Shown: one piece after another, positions 17,565 to 27,285 of the stretch
Numbering within the stretch: position 1 is the stretch's first letter
Layout: each line of letters opens with the position of its first letter
Assembly: GCF_018861905.1 (NCBI RefSeq)
Contig: NZ_JAHLDU010000005.1
Coordinates: 62,001 to 126,000 of the forward strand
Length of the DNA stretch: 64,000 bases
Source: Clostridium sp. DSM 17811
GTDB lineage: Bacteria; Bacillota; Clostridia; Clostridiales; Clostridiaceae
Direction: 5' to 3'
Translations under genes and position numbers: made by a program
Notes under the pieces: model-generated
What the model was told of the DNA's origin: nothing
Database searches by the model: none
What the model saw: the letters and a program-made list of their open reading frames with translations, nothing else

Positions 17565-19268
17565 ATGAAATTTATTGAAAATACAATTAATAAATCACTG
17601 GTGGAGGAGATATTAGCCGCAAAAGATGATATTTTAAAGATGAAAACTATTCCTAGCATCGATTTAAAAGGATATCAGATATATTTAAAGGAAGGTAATC
17701 GTAGCGTTTTTGAAACTCAGTATTTTGAGAGAAGAAGGCTATTAAGTGTAATGGGATTATCCATGTTAATTGAAAAAAACAAAAGGGATATTGAATGTTT
17801 AGAAAACATTATCTGGCAGGTATGCTCAGAATATACTTGGGCTCTACCAGCTCATCTAACAATTAAGGATAATACTTATGAGAAAAATGCTAGATACTGT
17901 ATAGACTTATTTTCAGCTGAAACAGCACAGACATTAGCAGAATTTTACGAGTTATATAAAGAATTTTTTTCTACTGAAATTAAAGACAGAATTATATATG
18001 AAATTAATAATAGAGTGTTTACACCACTACTAGATAAAAAATGGGACTTTGAAGACAAAGAAAATAATTGGAGTGCAGTTATTGGAAGTTCACTAGGAAT
18101 GGCAGCTATAAGTATATTAGGAGACAACCCATTAAGGCAAAAGCAGATTTTTCAAAAGGTTGATAGATGTTTAGAAAGTTATTTAAAAGGTTTTAAAAAT
18201 GATGGGGCTTGCGTAGAAGGAGTTGGCTACTGGGCATACGGATTTGGATACTATTGCTACTTTGCAGAAAAATATAAATTGGCTTTTAAAAACAATAAAT
18301 ACTTAGAAAACCCATTGTTAAAGAGTATTGCTAATTTTCCAGTGGGTATGGAAATTGGAAGGGGTAAATTTGTACAATTCGCAGATTCAACAATTGCTGA
18401 GTTACCAACAGGACTTCTATGTTATTGCAAAAAACAATTTTCAGTATCGCTTCCATATACTAAAAATGTAAGTGTACTTGAAGGTAATGAATGTTATAGA
18501 TGGGCAGAGCTTTCAAGAAATCTAATATGGACAAATAGTAATTTAAATTCGAGGGATACAACGTTTAAAACAAAATATTTTGAAGATGAGCAATGGTTAA
18601 TAATAAATGAAGAAAATGGATTTTTGTTTGCAGCTAAAGCTGGAAAAAATAATGATTCTCATAATCATAATGATGTAGGTAATTTCGTTTTAGGGTTTAA
18701 AGATGAATTGTTCTTAATTGATTTTGGCGCTGGGCAATATACCAAAGATTACTTCGATGATGAAAAAAGATATAATATGTTAGTTAATCGCTCAATGGGT
18801 CACTGTGTTCCAATAATTAATGATAGCGAGGAGATTTTTGGGAACTATAAGGCCTCTAATGTAATTATAAATAGATCCAAAGAAAAAGTAACTTTTTCAA
18901 TGAATTTAGAAAACGTATATCCGCTTATTACTAAGCTGATTAGTTTTAATAGAGAGTTTGATATATATCCTAATAAAAAATTTATAGATATAAAAGATAA
19001 TATGTTATTTGATGAAGACGGTAACAAAGTTTATCAAAATTTTGTAAGTAAGATTAAACCTATAATTAACAGTAATACTATAAAGTGGATTGGGAGTTGT
19101 GGAGCTTTAACATTAGACAATATCAGTGATTTAGACGATGTAGTAGTACTACAAGAAAAAATTACTAATCATTATGGAACTTATGAAACAATATACAGGA
19201 CATTAATTAGAAAAAGCTTTATTTCAAAAACATATAGTAGTAAGTTAACTTTTTATATAGATACTTAA
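17565..19268 (+). CDS. Heparinase II/III-like polysaccharide lyase, no signal peptide
   Basis: 567 residues. The N-terminal part is an alpha-toroid, and the C-terminal beta-sandwich carries the heparinase II/III motif SHNHNDVGNFVLGFKDELF near 365-384, with His and Asn in the family's usual positions. GVGYWAYGFGYY near 217 supplies candidate catalytic Tyr residues. This family eliminates uronate-containing chains to give unsaturated ends. There is no signal peptide, so it should act in the cytoplasm on imported oligosaccharides, upstream of the GH88 hydrolase. The exact substrate (glycosaminoglycan, alginate-like or other) cannot be read from sequence. Confidence 0.85.
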   Translation: MKFIENTINKSLVEEILAAKDDILKMKTIPSIDLKGYQIYLKEGNRSVFETQYFERRRLLSVMGLSMLIEKNKRDIECLENIIWQVCSEYTWALPAHLTIKDNTYEKNARYCIDLFSAETAQTLAEFYELYKEFFSTEIKDRIIYEINNRVFTPLLDKKWDFEDKENNWSAVIGSSLGMAAISILGDNPLRQKQIFQKVDRCLESYLKGFKNDGACVEGVGYWAYGFGYYCYFAEKYKLAFKNNKYLENPLLKSIANFPVGMEIGRGKFVQFADSTIAELPTGLLCYCKKQFSVSLPYTKNVSVLEGNECYRWAELSRNLIWTNSNLNSRDTTFKTKYFEDEQWLIINEENGFLFAAKAGKNNDSHNHNDVGNFVLGFKDELFLIDFGAGQYTKDYFDDEKRYNMLVNRSMGHCVPIINDSEEIFGNYKASNVIINRSKEKVTFSMNLENVYPLITKLISFNREFDIYPNKKFIDIKDNMLFDEDGNKVYQNFVSKIKPIINSNTIKWIGSCGALTLDNISDLDDVVVLQEKITNHYGTYETIYRTLIRKSFISKTYSSKLTFYIDT

Positions 19269-19381
19269 TAATATGGCATCGCAGATGATGATTAACTAGG
19301 TAAAAGCTAAAATAGAAACTTGTACTAAACATTACTGTGCAAGATTTTATATATAAATTTAAAATAAATGGGGGAATAATG

Positions 19382-20668
19382 ATGAAAATCAGTAAAAAAT
19401 TAATGACATTGGTATTAACTACCGCAATTATTGGGACAACACTTGCAGGATGTTCAAGTAAGACTAGTAGTACTCAGAAAAGTAGCAGTGATAAAATACA
19501 ATTAAGTGTAACCACATGGAATTATGACACCACACCAGAATTTAAGGCTCTATTTGAAGCTTTTCACAAAGCTAACCCTAATATAACAATTAAGCCTATA
19601 GATATCGATGCATCTCAGTATGACAATAAGGTAACTACAATGCTTGCAGGAGGAGATTCAACAGATGTATTAACAATGAAAAATACTACTTCTTATTCAG
19701 GTTATGCATTCCGTGGACAATTAGAGGATTTAACCACTCATGTAAAACCAGATGTTGCAAATGCTAATTATAAGGGAGCATATGATTATCTTAAAATAGA
19801 TGGCAAATATTATGCGCAGCCTTATAGAACTGATTTCTTTGTTTTATATTATAACAAAACTATGTTTGATAAAGCAAAAATTGCTTACCCAGAGAATTTA
19901 ACATGGGATCAATATGCAACACTTGCACAAAAGTTAACAGTAGGTACTGGATCTACTAAACAATATGGCGCATATAATCATACTTGGCGTTCGATTGTTC
20001 AAGCGACATCTAGTGCCCAGACTAATTCAGATTTAGTAAGTGGAAAATATGATTTTATGAAACCATATTATGAAACATTTTTGAAAATGCAGAAAAATGG
20101 TTCTTCAATGGAGTATGGTACTGCAAAATCAACTAGCAGCACATATGCTTCACAGTTTGAGACAGGAAAAGCTGCTATGCTTCCAATGGGTACATGGTAT
20201 ATGGCAGGTGTCCTAAATTCGAAGAAAAAGGGAGCTACTGATGTTAATTGGGGAATAACTGCAATGCCACAAAATGAATCTAATGGTAAAGTTACAACAT
20301 TCGGTTCTCCAACAGCATTTGCTATCAATAAAAATTCTAAACAAAAAGAAGCAGCTCAAAAGTTCCTAGATTTTGCAAGTGGCGAAAAGGGAGCTACAGT
20401 ACTCGCAAGTGTTGGTGTTGTACCAGCTTATAGAACAGATGTTATAAATAAGAGTTATTTTGATTTAAAGGGAATGCCTACAGATGCAATTTCTAAAAAA
20501 GCATTTTCACCTGATAAAATTGCCCTTGAAATGCCAGTAAATAAACATTCGGCAGCAATAGACCAAATACTTACTGAAGAACATGATTTGATTATGGTGG
20601 GAGGTTCAACTATAGATAAGGCAATAGCAAGTATGTCTAAAAGAGTACTCCAAGAAATAAAAGAGTAG
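19382..20668 (+). CDS. ABC sugar transporter, extracellular solute-binding lipoprotein
   Basis: About 428 residues. The lipobox is TLAGC about 20 residues into the protein, followed by a Ser/Lys linker and a family-1 solute-binding fold (LSVTTWNYDTTPEFKALFEAF, TFGSPTAFAINKNS). GGGGG at 19370-19374 favours ATG 19382 (ATG 19379 also possible) over the far upstream TTG. It delivers oligosaccharide to the two permeases that follow. Confidence 0.92.
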   Translation: MKISKKLMTLVLTTAIIGTTLAGCSSKTSSTQKSSSDKIQLSVTTWNYDTTPEFKALFEAFHKANPNITIKPIDIDASQYDNKVTTMLAGGDSTDVLTMKNTTSYSGYAFRGQLEDLTTHVKPDVANANYKGAYDYLKIDGKYYAQPYRTDFFVLYYNKTMFDKAKIAYPENLTWDQYATLAQKLTVGTGSTKQYGAYNHTWRSIVQATSSAQTNSDLVSGKYDFMKPYYETFLKMQKNGSSMEYGTAKSTSSTYASQFETGKAAMLPMGTWYMAGVLNSKKKGATDVNWGITAMPQNESNGKVTTFGSPTAFAINKNSKQKEAAQKFLDFASGEKGATVLASVGVVPAYRTDVINKSYFDLKGMPTDAISKKAFSPDKIALEMPVNKHSAAIDQILTEEHDLIMVGGSTIDKAIASMSKRVLQEIKE

Positions 20669-20677
20669 TGTTTTATA

Positions 20678-20710
20678 GGTAGTGTATAGTTTATTAAATT
20701 ATACACTACC
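20678..20710 (+). promoter_or_regulatory. Stem-loop between binding protein and permease genes
   Basis: GGTAGTGTATA (20678-20688) pairs perfectly with TATACACTACC (20700-20710). No T-run follows. Such intercistronic stems often protect the abundant binding-protein mRNA and lower downstream expression (family-level knowledge). Confidence 0.65.
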
Positions 20711-20763
20711 ACTTCTATTAGAATAGAGAGGAGGTCTGTGAGGGTTTTTATAATCTAAGCAGA

Positions 20764-21696
20764 ATGTATATGGATAATAATGTTGAAGTTATACCAATAA
20801 ATAATAAAAATTTTCCGAGCAAAGGAAATAAACAAAGCAGAAAAAATCTTTTGACAGCTTGGTCATTTATAATACCTAATTTTGCTGGGTTTTTCATATT
20901 TACATTAATTCCTATTATAGCATCATTCATTTTAGCATTTATGAAATGGGATTCATTTAATCCACCTAAATTTGTTGGCCTATCAAACTTTACAAAGATG
21001 TTCTCAGATGATACTTTTAGAATTTCTCTGTTTAATACATTTTATTACGCAGTGTTTGTTGTTCCATTAAGTTTAATATTTTCGCTGGGGCTTGCAATAT
21101 TACTCAATAAAAAAATCCGTGGTGTAAAAGTCTTTAGAACAGCAATATTTTTTCCTTATGTTACATCATTGGTTGCAGTTGCAGTTGTTTGGAATATGCT
21201 TTTTCACCCAACACTTGGACCGATTAATCAGTTTTTAAGAGCTATTGGAATTTTAAATCCTCCAGGATGGACTTCTAGTGTTAGTTGGGCTATGCCAGCT
21301 ATCATAATTACAAGTGTATGGAGAGGTATGGGCTATTATATGATTTTATATCTTGCTGGACTTCAAGGTATACCTCAAGAATTATATGAAGCAGCGTCTA
21401 TTGATGGGGCGAATAAGTGGAAACAATTTTGGAATGTTACAATTCCTATATTACGTCCGACTACCTTTTTCGTTACCATAATGCTTACAATATCTAGTTT
21501 TAAAGTTTTTGATTTAATTCAGGTTATGACTAATGGTGGACCGGGAAGGTCTACAAACGTATTGGTATATGAAATTTATAATGAAGCATTTGTAAAATTC
21601 AACTTTGGGTATGCTTCTGCAATTTCACTTGTTTTATTTGTAATTGTATTAGGTATCACAATTATTCAGTTTAAATTAGATGATAACAACAATTAA
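20764..21696 (+). CDS. ABC sugar transporter permease 1 (MalF/UgpA type)
   Basis: 310 residues with six transmembrane helices. The EAA loop for ATPase docking, EAASIDGANKWKQFWNVTIP, lies near 218-237. The ribosome site is weak directly before ATG 20764; AGGAGGT at 20729-20735 is too far. A second in-frame ATG follows two codons later. It pairs with permease 2. Confidence 0.9.
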   Translation: MYMDNNVEVIPINNKNFPSKGNKQSRKNLLTAWSFIIPNFAGFFIFTLIPIIASFILAFMKWDSFNPPKFVGLSNFTKMFSDDTFRISLFNTFYYAVFVVPLSLIFSLGLAILLNKKIRGVKVFRTAIFFPYVTSLVAVAVVWNMLFHPTLGPINQFLRAIGILNPPGWTSSVSWAMPAIIITSVWRGMGYYMILYLAGLQGIPQELYEAASIDGANKWKQFWNVTIPILRPTTFFVTIMLTISSFKVFDLIQVMTNGGPGRSTNVLVYEIYNEAFVKFNFGYASAISLVLFVIVLGITIIQFKLDDNNN

Positions 21697-21737
21697 AGTA
21701 TAAAATAAACATATTTAAGTTTAAGGAGTGATCTCAA

Positions 21738-22592
21738 TTGCTTATGAATCTAAAAAGAAATAAGAAAGGAAATAAGGAGCTACTTACAAAAGGTTTTATA
21801 TTCGCCTTTTTGTTAATACTATCTTTGTTAATATTAGTGCCATTTTTCTGGATGATTTCATCATCTTTAAAAATTGATAATGAAGTATTCACAGTTCCTA
21901 TACAATGGTTACCTAATAAAATTCAGTGGATTAACTACAGTAAAATATGGACGGTTATACCATTTGCAACTTTTTATAAAAATACGGTAATTTTAAGTGT
22001 AACTATTACTATACTTCAACTTCTTACAAGTAGTTTTGCTGCCTATGGATTTTCTAAACTTCGTTTTCCAGGTAGAGATGCATTATTTCTTGCATATATA
22101 GGTACTATTGCAGTTCCTTGGCAGGCATATATGATACCACAATTTATTATGATGAGAAGTATGGGGCTAACAGATAAGTTAGTATCTTTAGTATTGCTAC
22201 AGGCATTTAGTGCCTTCGGTGTATTCCTCTTAAGACAGTTTTATATGACTATTCCTGACGAATTATGTGAGGCTGCTAGAATTGATGGTCTAAGTGAATA
22301 TGGAATATTTTTTAGAATAATGTTGCCTTTAAGTAAACCTGCATTAGCCAGTTTAACTATTTTAACTTTTGTAAATACATGGAATGATTATATGGGGCCA
22401 TTTATTTACTTGTCATCAACAGAAAACAAGACTATTCAGTTAGGACTTAAAATGTTTGTTTCTTTGTATGATGCACAGTATTCATTAATAATGGCAGCAT
22501 CGGTTGTATCCATTTTACCAATTGCTATAGTGTTTTTGACACTACAAAAATACTTTATTCAAGGAATTGCAACATCAGGAATGAAGGGATAA
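21738..22592 (+). CDS. ABC sugar transporter permease 2 (MalG/UgpE type)
   Basis: 284 residues, six transmembrane helices, EAA loop EAARIDGLSEYGIFFRIMLP near 181-200. TTG 21738 is placed well after GGAGTGA (21723-21729); ATG 21744 is the alternative. No ATPase gene is present in the operon, so a shared MsmX/MsmK-like ATPase encoded elsewhere is expected. Confidence 0.9.
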   Translation: MLMNLKRNKKGNKELLTKGFIFAFLLILSLLILVPFFWMISSSLKIDNEVFTVPIQWLPNKIQWINYSKIWTVIPFATFYKNTVILSVTITILQLLTSSFAAYGFSKLRFPGRDALFLAYIGTIAVPWQAYMIPQFIMMRSMGLTDKLVSLVLLQAFSAFGVFLLRQFYMTIPDELCEAARIDGLSEYGIFFRIMLPLSKPALASLTILTFVNTWNDYMGPFIYLSSTENKTIQLGLKMFVSLYDAQYSLIMAASVVSILPIAIVFLTLQKYFIQGIATSGMKG

Positions 22593-22598
22593 AATAAG

Positions 22599-22641
22599 CT
22601 CTCGTCTTCATATAACCTAGGTAAATTATGAGGCGAGAGAA
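22599..22641 (+). promoter_or_regulatory. Intercistronic hairpin after permease 2
   Basis: CTCTCG and CGAGAG flank a long AT-rich loop; no T-run. Possible processing or stabilising element. Confidence 0.35.
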
Positions 22642-22678
22642 ACATGGTTAATTTTAATTAGAAAGGAGTGAATAACTT

Positions 22679-23350
22679 TTGAAGAAAGAAAATTTTATGA
22701 ATTATAGTGTCTATTCAAGAATATTTGAGGCTGTTTACTATTTCCTCATGATGAATATTTATTTTGCAGTTACCAATGTATTATTTTTAATAGTTGTTGG
22801 ATTTGTTTCTTTTAATAGTAATCATATTTTGATTTATGCTCTTTCACTTATTCCAACGGGTCCAGCTCTTGTTGCATTAATATCTTGTTTAAATAAATAT
22901 CATAAAGAAAAGGATTTGAATGTAACAAAAGATTATTTTTCATATTATATTCAATCTTTTAAAAAGACAATTACTGTTTGGTTATTTTCATTAATTATAT
23001 TAACTATTGTTATCTTAGATTACTTTTTTCTAATGAAGACTAAATATGTTAGTATATTCACTCCTATTCTCTTTATAATATTTAATATAGTTTTAAGTAC
23101 TACTATTAATTATTTCACTTTTCTTGTGAAAAATAGACACTCTAGCATTAAAGATATATTAAGAATTTCATTTTTCTTTACCTTTAAAAAATTCTATATT
23201 GGTTTTGTAAACAACATTGTTGTTTTAAGTATATTGTTTATAACAATACTTAAACCGTTATTATCGGTGATCTTTTTAGTAAGTATATTTGTATATTTAA
23301 TTTATATAAACAACAATAATTTATATAAAACACCAATAAAAGAGAAATAA
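22679..23350 (+). CDS. DUF624 (YesL-like) membrane protein
   Basis: 223 residues with about five transmembrane helices. The start region MNYSVYSRIFEAVYYFLMMN and PTGPALVALISCLNKY match the DUF624 pattern. TTG 22679 follows GAAAGGAGTGA. DUF624 genes very often sit beside sugar ABC importers and plant- or animal-polysaccharide operons; their function is unknown, probably an accessory to transport. Confidence 0.8.
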   Translation: MKKENFMNYSVYSRIFEAVYYFLMMNIYFAVTNVLFLIVVGFVSFNSNHILIYALSLIPTGPALVALISCLNKYHKEKDLNVTKDYFSYYIQSFKKTITVWLFSLIILTIVILDYFFLMKTKYVSIFTPILFIIFNIVLSTTINYFTFLVKNRHSSIKDILRISFFFTFKKFYIGFVNNIVVLSILFITILKPLLSVIFLVSIFVYLIYINNNNLYKTPIKEK

Positions 23351-23413
23351 TTTTAGCAGATGATTAAAAGAAGCAAAAAATAAAAACAATAGGATAGGGC
23401 GGGGTAATTTATT

Positions 23414-24544
23414 ATGGAGATTAATTGGAAAAAAGAGGCGTGGAATTTTATTGAAGAGAAAACTATATTAAATAATGATAGAATTGGTGTGAATTTTCCT
23501 CATGTAAGTGAAAACAAACACTATAAATTAGAAAACGAACAATGGTGGACAGCGGGTTTTTGGCCAGGAATTTTATGGCAGGTATATCTTAAAAACAAGA
23601 ATGAAAAATTAAAGATTACTGCAGAAAAATGTGAAATGAAAATGAAACATTTACTTTGTGATACGGAGATTATAGATCATGATTTAGGTTTTATGTGGAT
23701 ACTAACAAGCTTAGCTAATTATAAAATAACAGGAAATAAAGAGTCTAGGCGAAGAGCATTACTTGCAGCTAATCTTTTGATGGGAAGATTTAATATAAAA
23801 GGTAACTATATTCGTGCCTGGAATGCTTGGAAGGGAAATAAAGACAATACTGGTGTGGTAATTATTGATTGTATGATGAATTTACCATTGCTTTATTGGG
23901 CATCAGAAGAAACAGGAGATCCAAGGTTTAAACATGTTGCAGAGAAGAATGGTGAAATGGTACTAGAAAATTTCATAAGAGCAGATGGTTCAGTGCAGCA
24001 TATGGTTATTTTTGATTCGGAAACAGGAGAAGTAATTGAAAAGGCTGGAGGACAAGGATTTGATGCAAATAGCGCATGGGCAAGAGGTTGTGCATGGGCA
24101 ATTTATGGCCTAACACTTTCCTATAAATATACTAAAAATAATGAATTTTTGGAGGCAGCAAAAAAAACAGCACATTATTTTATTGCTAACATGAAAGACG
24201 ATAAATATCCTGTTTGGGATTTTAGATTGCCAAAGGATGGCGAGATAAAATACAAATATCCTGATTCTTCAGCAGGTGCAATAGCAGCATGTGGCTTACT
24301 TCTTTTATCAAAATATGTTTGCGAGTTTGAATCTTCATTATACATGGAGGCTGGGGAAAAGATGCTGAAGAATCTATATTATGAATGCGCAACAAATGAT
24401 GATATAGAGGAGGAAGGTTTAATTAAGCATGCTACTGGACATTTTCCAGAACAGAAAAACTTAGATGTACCAATAATTTATGGAGATTACTTTTTTACGG
24501 AAGGTATAGCCATGCTAAATGGAGAAAAAATGTTATTTTGGTAA
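23414..24544 (+). CDS. Unsaturated glucuronyl hydrolase (GH88)
   Basis: 376 residues, an (alpha/alpha)6-barrel of normal GH88 length with no signal peptide. The two catalytic Asp residues are visible: Asp90 in HDLGFMW and Asp152 in GVVIIDCMMNLPLLYW. Their spacing fits Asp88 and Asp149 of the Bacillus enzyme. It removes 4,5-unsaturated uronate from the non-reducing end of lyase products by vinyl ether hydration. In this operon it would follow the heparinase-like lyase in the cytoplasm. Confidence 0.92.
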   Translation: MEINWKKEAWNFIEEKTILNNDRIGVNFPHVSENKHYKLENEQWWTAGFWPGILWQVYLKNKNEKLKITAEKCEMKMKHLLCDTEIIDHDLGFMWILTSLANYKITGNKESRRRALLAANLLMGRFNIKGNYIRAWNAWKGNKDNTGVVIIDCMMNLPLLYWASEETGDPRFKHVAEKNGEMVLENFIRADGSVQHMVIFDSETGEVIEKAGGQGFDANSAWARGCAWAIYGLTLSYKYTKNNEFLEAAKKTAHYFIANMKDDKYPVWDFRLPKDGEIKYKYPDSSAGAIAACGLLLLSKYVCEFESSLYMEAGEKMLKNLYYECATNDDIEEEGLIKHATGHFPEQKNLDVPIIYGDYFFTEGIAMLNGEKMLFW

Positions 24545-24593
24545 TAACTAAAATTAATAATAAAAAATATTTCTTAATCAAGGGGTTGAATGC

Positions 24594-26426
24594 ATGAGTA
24601 AAATAAATATGTATAATGAAAATATTAAACATAATCCACTTAAAACTAAAGAGGATCTTAGAAAAGCGTTATATGATATATGTAATCCTCTTATACCATT
24701 ACTAAAGGAGCAAAAACCTGGACATTTATGTTTGGGTACTAGTGGATCGGTTTATGATGAAAATGCAAGAGAAGTCGAGGCTTTTTTAAGACCTTTATGG
24801 GGAATAGGACCTCTTGTTACAACTAAGTCTGAAGAGGGTACAAAGTTATCAAAATATTTTGTAAAAGGTTTAATAGAAGGAACTGATCCTAAAAGCAAAT
24901 CTTACTTTGGAAAAGTTCATGACTATGATCAGTTATTAGTTGAAATGGCCTCAGTTTCTTTATCTTTAATTTTGGCTAAGGACACCTTTTGGGATGTTTT
25001 AAATAAAGATCAACAAGATAATTTATATAATTGGTTGATCCAAATTAATGATCACGTAATTCCTAAGACAAATTGGTTATTCTTTAGAGTGCTTGTAAAT
25101 ATTGCAATGAAAAAATGTGGGAGAGAGTGGTCGAAACAATCAGTTTCAGATGACCTTGATAGTATAGATTCTTATTATTTAGATGATGGTTGGTATTTTG
25201 ATGGATATGAGACTCAAATTGATTATTATATTCCTTTTGCTATGCATTTTTATGGCTTGATTTATGCTAAAACGATGGAGACTGAAGATCCCAAAAGATC
25301 ACTTTTATATAAAGAACGTGCAAGTGTTTTTGCACAGGAGTATAAAGAATGGTTTTCAGCAGCTGGACCATCTATACCGTTTGGGAGAAGTTTAACTTAT
25401 AGGTTTGCCCAATCAGCTTTCTGGTCTGCTTTAGCTTATGCAGATGTAGAAGCCTTGAACTGGGGAGTTATAAAAGGGATTGTTATGAGAAATTTAAGGT
25501 ACTGGTTTAGAAGTGATATCTTCTCTTTAGATGGTCTTTTGACTATAGGTTATGGGTATCAGAATTTAAACATGGCAGAAGGTTATAATGCACCAGGTTC
25601 ACCTTATTGGGCGTTAAAAACATTTTTAGTTTTAGCAATTCCGGGTGGTCATGCATTTTGGACATCTGAGGAGGAAGATTTAGTTTTTACACAAAAGAGT
25701 GTGCAACCTAGTCCAAGAATGATAGTTTGTCACGATAAATCTGGTAGTGAAGTCCAAGCATTTACTTCTGGTCAGCATTCAAGTGAGCATGCTCATGGAG
25801 ATGCTAAGTATGAAAAATTTGTATACTCAACAACATTCGGTTTTAGTGTACCTAAAGGTGGATTATCATTAAAGCAAGGGGCCTTTGATAGTTGCTTAGC
25901 CTTAGCTGAGTGTGATGGACATTATAGATCACGTTTTGGCTGTGAAAGTTATAAAATAAATCAAGATTACATTGAATCAGTTTGGAAACCTTGGAATGAT
26001 GTTGAAATAAAAACTTTTATTGTTCCTTTAACCCCATGGCATATTAGAATACATGTTATTAATACTAATCGTATATTAGATACTGCAGAGGGTGCTTTTT
26101 CTGCGCCGGCAGGGGTTGGCACGTCATATTGTTTTAAGGATAAGATATTTTATAAGTTCGGTAACAAAGTTACTGGTATTGTTGATTATAATGGAAATCG
26201 AAAGGTCGAAATAATTACACCTGAACCAAACACAAACCTCCTATATCCGCGTACAGTTATACCAACATTAACAAGTAGAATTAGTAGAGGAAAACATATT
26301 TTAGTTTCTGCTATTATTGGTGATGTAAATGCTAAAAATGATTTTAAATGTGATGAAAATCCTATTGTAAAGATTAAAGAAAATTGCATTACTATCTTGT
26401 TTAATGGAAAAGAAATAGTGTTATAA
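24594..26426 (+). CDS. DUF2264 family protein, presumed carbohydrate-active
   Basis: 610 residues, soluble, no signal peptide. The N-terminal DUF2264 region has NPLKTKEDLRKAL at its start, FWDVL near 130, and YYLDDGWYFDGYETQIDYYI near 197-216. A C-terminal beta-rich part carries HSSEHAHGDAKYEKFVYSTT near 396-415, recalling the metal/His site of heparinase-like lyases. DUF2264 genes recur next to GH88/GH105 and lyases, so an oligosaccharide-cleaving role is likely but unproven. Confidence 0.8.
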   Translation: MSKINMYNENIKHNPLKTKEDLRKALYDICNPLIPLLKEQKPGHLCLGTSGSVYDENAREVEAFLRPLWGIGPLVTTKSEEGTKLSKYFVKGLIEGTDPKSKSYFGKVHDYDQLLVEMASVSLSLILAKDTFWDVLNKDQQDNLYNWLIQINDHVIPKTNWLFFRVLVNIAMKKCGREWSKQSVSDDLDSIDSYYLDDGWYFDGYETQIDYYIPFAMHFYGLIYAKTMETEDPKRSLLYKERASVFAQEYKEWFSAAGPSIPFGRSLTYRFAQSAFWSALAYADVEALNWGVIKGIVMRNLRYWFRSDIFSLDGLLTIGYGYQNLNMAEGYNAPGSPYWALKTFLVLAIPGGHAFWTSEEEDLVFTQKSVQPSPRMIVCHDKSGSEVQAFTSGQHSSEHAHGDAKYEKFVYSTTFGFSVPKGGLSLKQGAFDSCLALAECDGHYRSRFGCESYKINQDYIESVWKPWNDVEIKTFIVPLTPWHIRIHVINTNRILDTAEGAFSAPAGVGTSYCFKDKIFYKFGNKVTGIVDYNGNRKVEIITPEPNTNLLYPRTVIPTLTSRISRGKHILVSAIIGDVNAKNDFKCDENPIVKIKENCITILFNGKEIVL

Positions 26427-26437
26427 GGAGAATAATT

Positions 26438-27265
26438 ATGGATGGAACAAATATAAATGAGTTAAAAATAGAGATAAGAGATAAATTCAATGATACCATA
26501 AGTGAAATAACTGGAAATGAGGCAGTTTCAATTGTTTATGCACAAAATTATAAAGTAGGTGATAAAATTTGTTTTGCGAACTCATCTGAAAATAAATATC
26601 TGATTATTAAAATAGACGATGAATTAGATGAGGCTTTAATATATTTAACTTCAAATACATTGGAATTTCAGATACCATTTGGTGAGGATGCTAAGGCATA
26701 TTCTGAGAATACCTTTAATGGTATAGAACATAATATTAGTGCACGTATAGCTAAAAATGAGGAGATATACTCATATAGGGACATAGCGAAAAATGTAATT
26801 GATCAGCGTGGGGATACAACATATTACCCTCATTCAACAGCCAATGTAGAGACAAGAAATGAAGCAGTATTCGCAGCCAGGAATGTAATTGATGGACAAA
26901 TATCTAATAAGGGACATGGTATCTGGCCTTATGAGTCTTGGGGAACTTGGCAAAGAGAAGATGCGCAAATCATGGTTAACTTTGGGAGAGAAGTAGAGGT
27001 GGATAAAATAGCTTTGTACTTAAGATCTGATTTTCCACATGATACTTATTGGAAGTCTTTGAAAATAGAATTTTCAGATGGTACAAGCGAAATAGTAGAA
27101 ACAATAAAAACTAGTGATGCTCAGTATATAAGGTTTAATAAAAAGACTATAAGATGGATTAAATTACTGAATTTTAGAAAGTCTGATGAACTAACTGACT
27201 TTGCAGCATTAACGGAAGTTTGTGTATATGGTAATGATATTCAAAAAAGACAGAGAAGATTATAA
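26438..27265 (+). CDS. Cytoplasmic protein with discoidin-like (F5/8C) domain
   Basis: 275 residues, no signal peptide. The N-terminal 90 residues are beta-rich. The C-terminal half resembles a galactose-binding/discoidin fold: RNEAVFAARNVIDGQ, GTWQREDAQIMVNFGREVEV and VDKIALYLRSDFPHDTYWKS. It may bind the imported glycan or pair with the DUF2264 enzyme. Last gene of the operon, 11 bp after DUF2264 and just before a strong terminator. Confidence 0.7.
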   Translation: MDGTNINELKIEIRDKFNDTISEITGNEAVSIVYAQNYKVGDKICFANSSENKYLIIKIDDELDEALIYLTSNTLEFQIPFGEDAKAYSENTFNGIEHNISARIAKNEEIYSYRDIAKNVIDQRGDTTYYPHSTANVETRNEAVFAARNVIDGQISNKGHGIWPYESWGTWQREDAQIMVNFGREVEVDKIALYLRSDFPHDTYWKSLKIEFSDGTSEIVETIKTSDAQYIRFNKKTIRWIKLLNFRKSDELTDFAALTEVCVYGNDIQKRQRRL

Positions 27266-27285
27266 TCTCTGTCTTGGTTTTATTT
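27247..27285. terminator. Bidirectional terminator, sugar operon / bioY
   Basis: AAGACAGAGA and TCTCTGTCTT form a 10-bp stem with A-run on the left and T-run on the right, serving both converging operons. The stop codon of the discoidin-like gene lies inside it. Confidence 0.85.
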
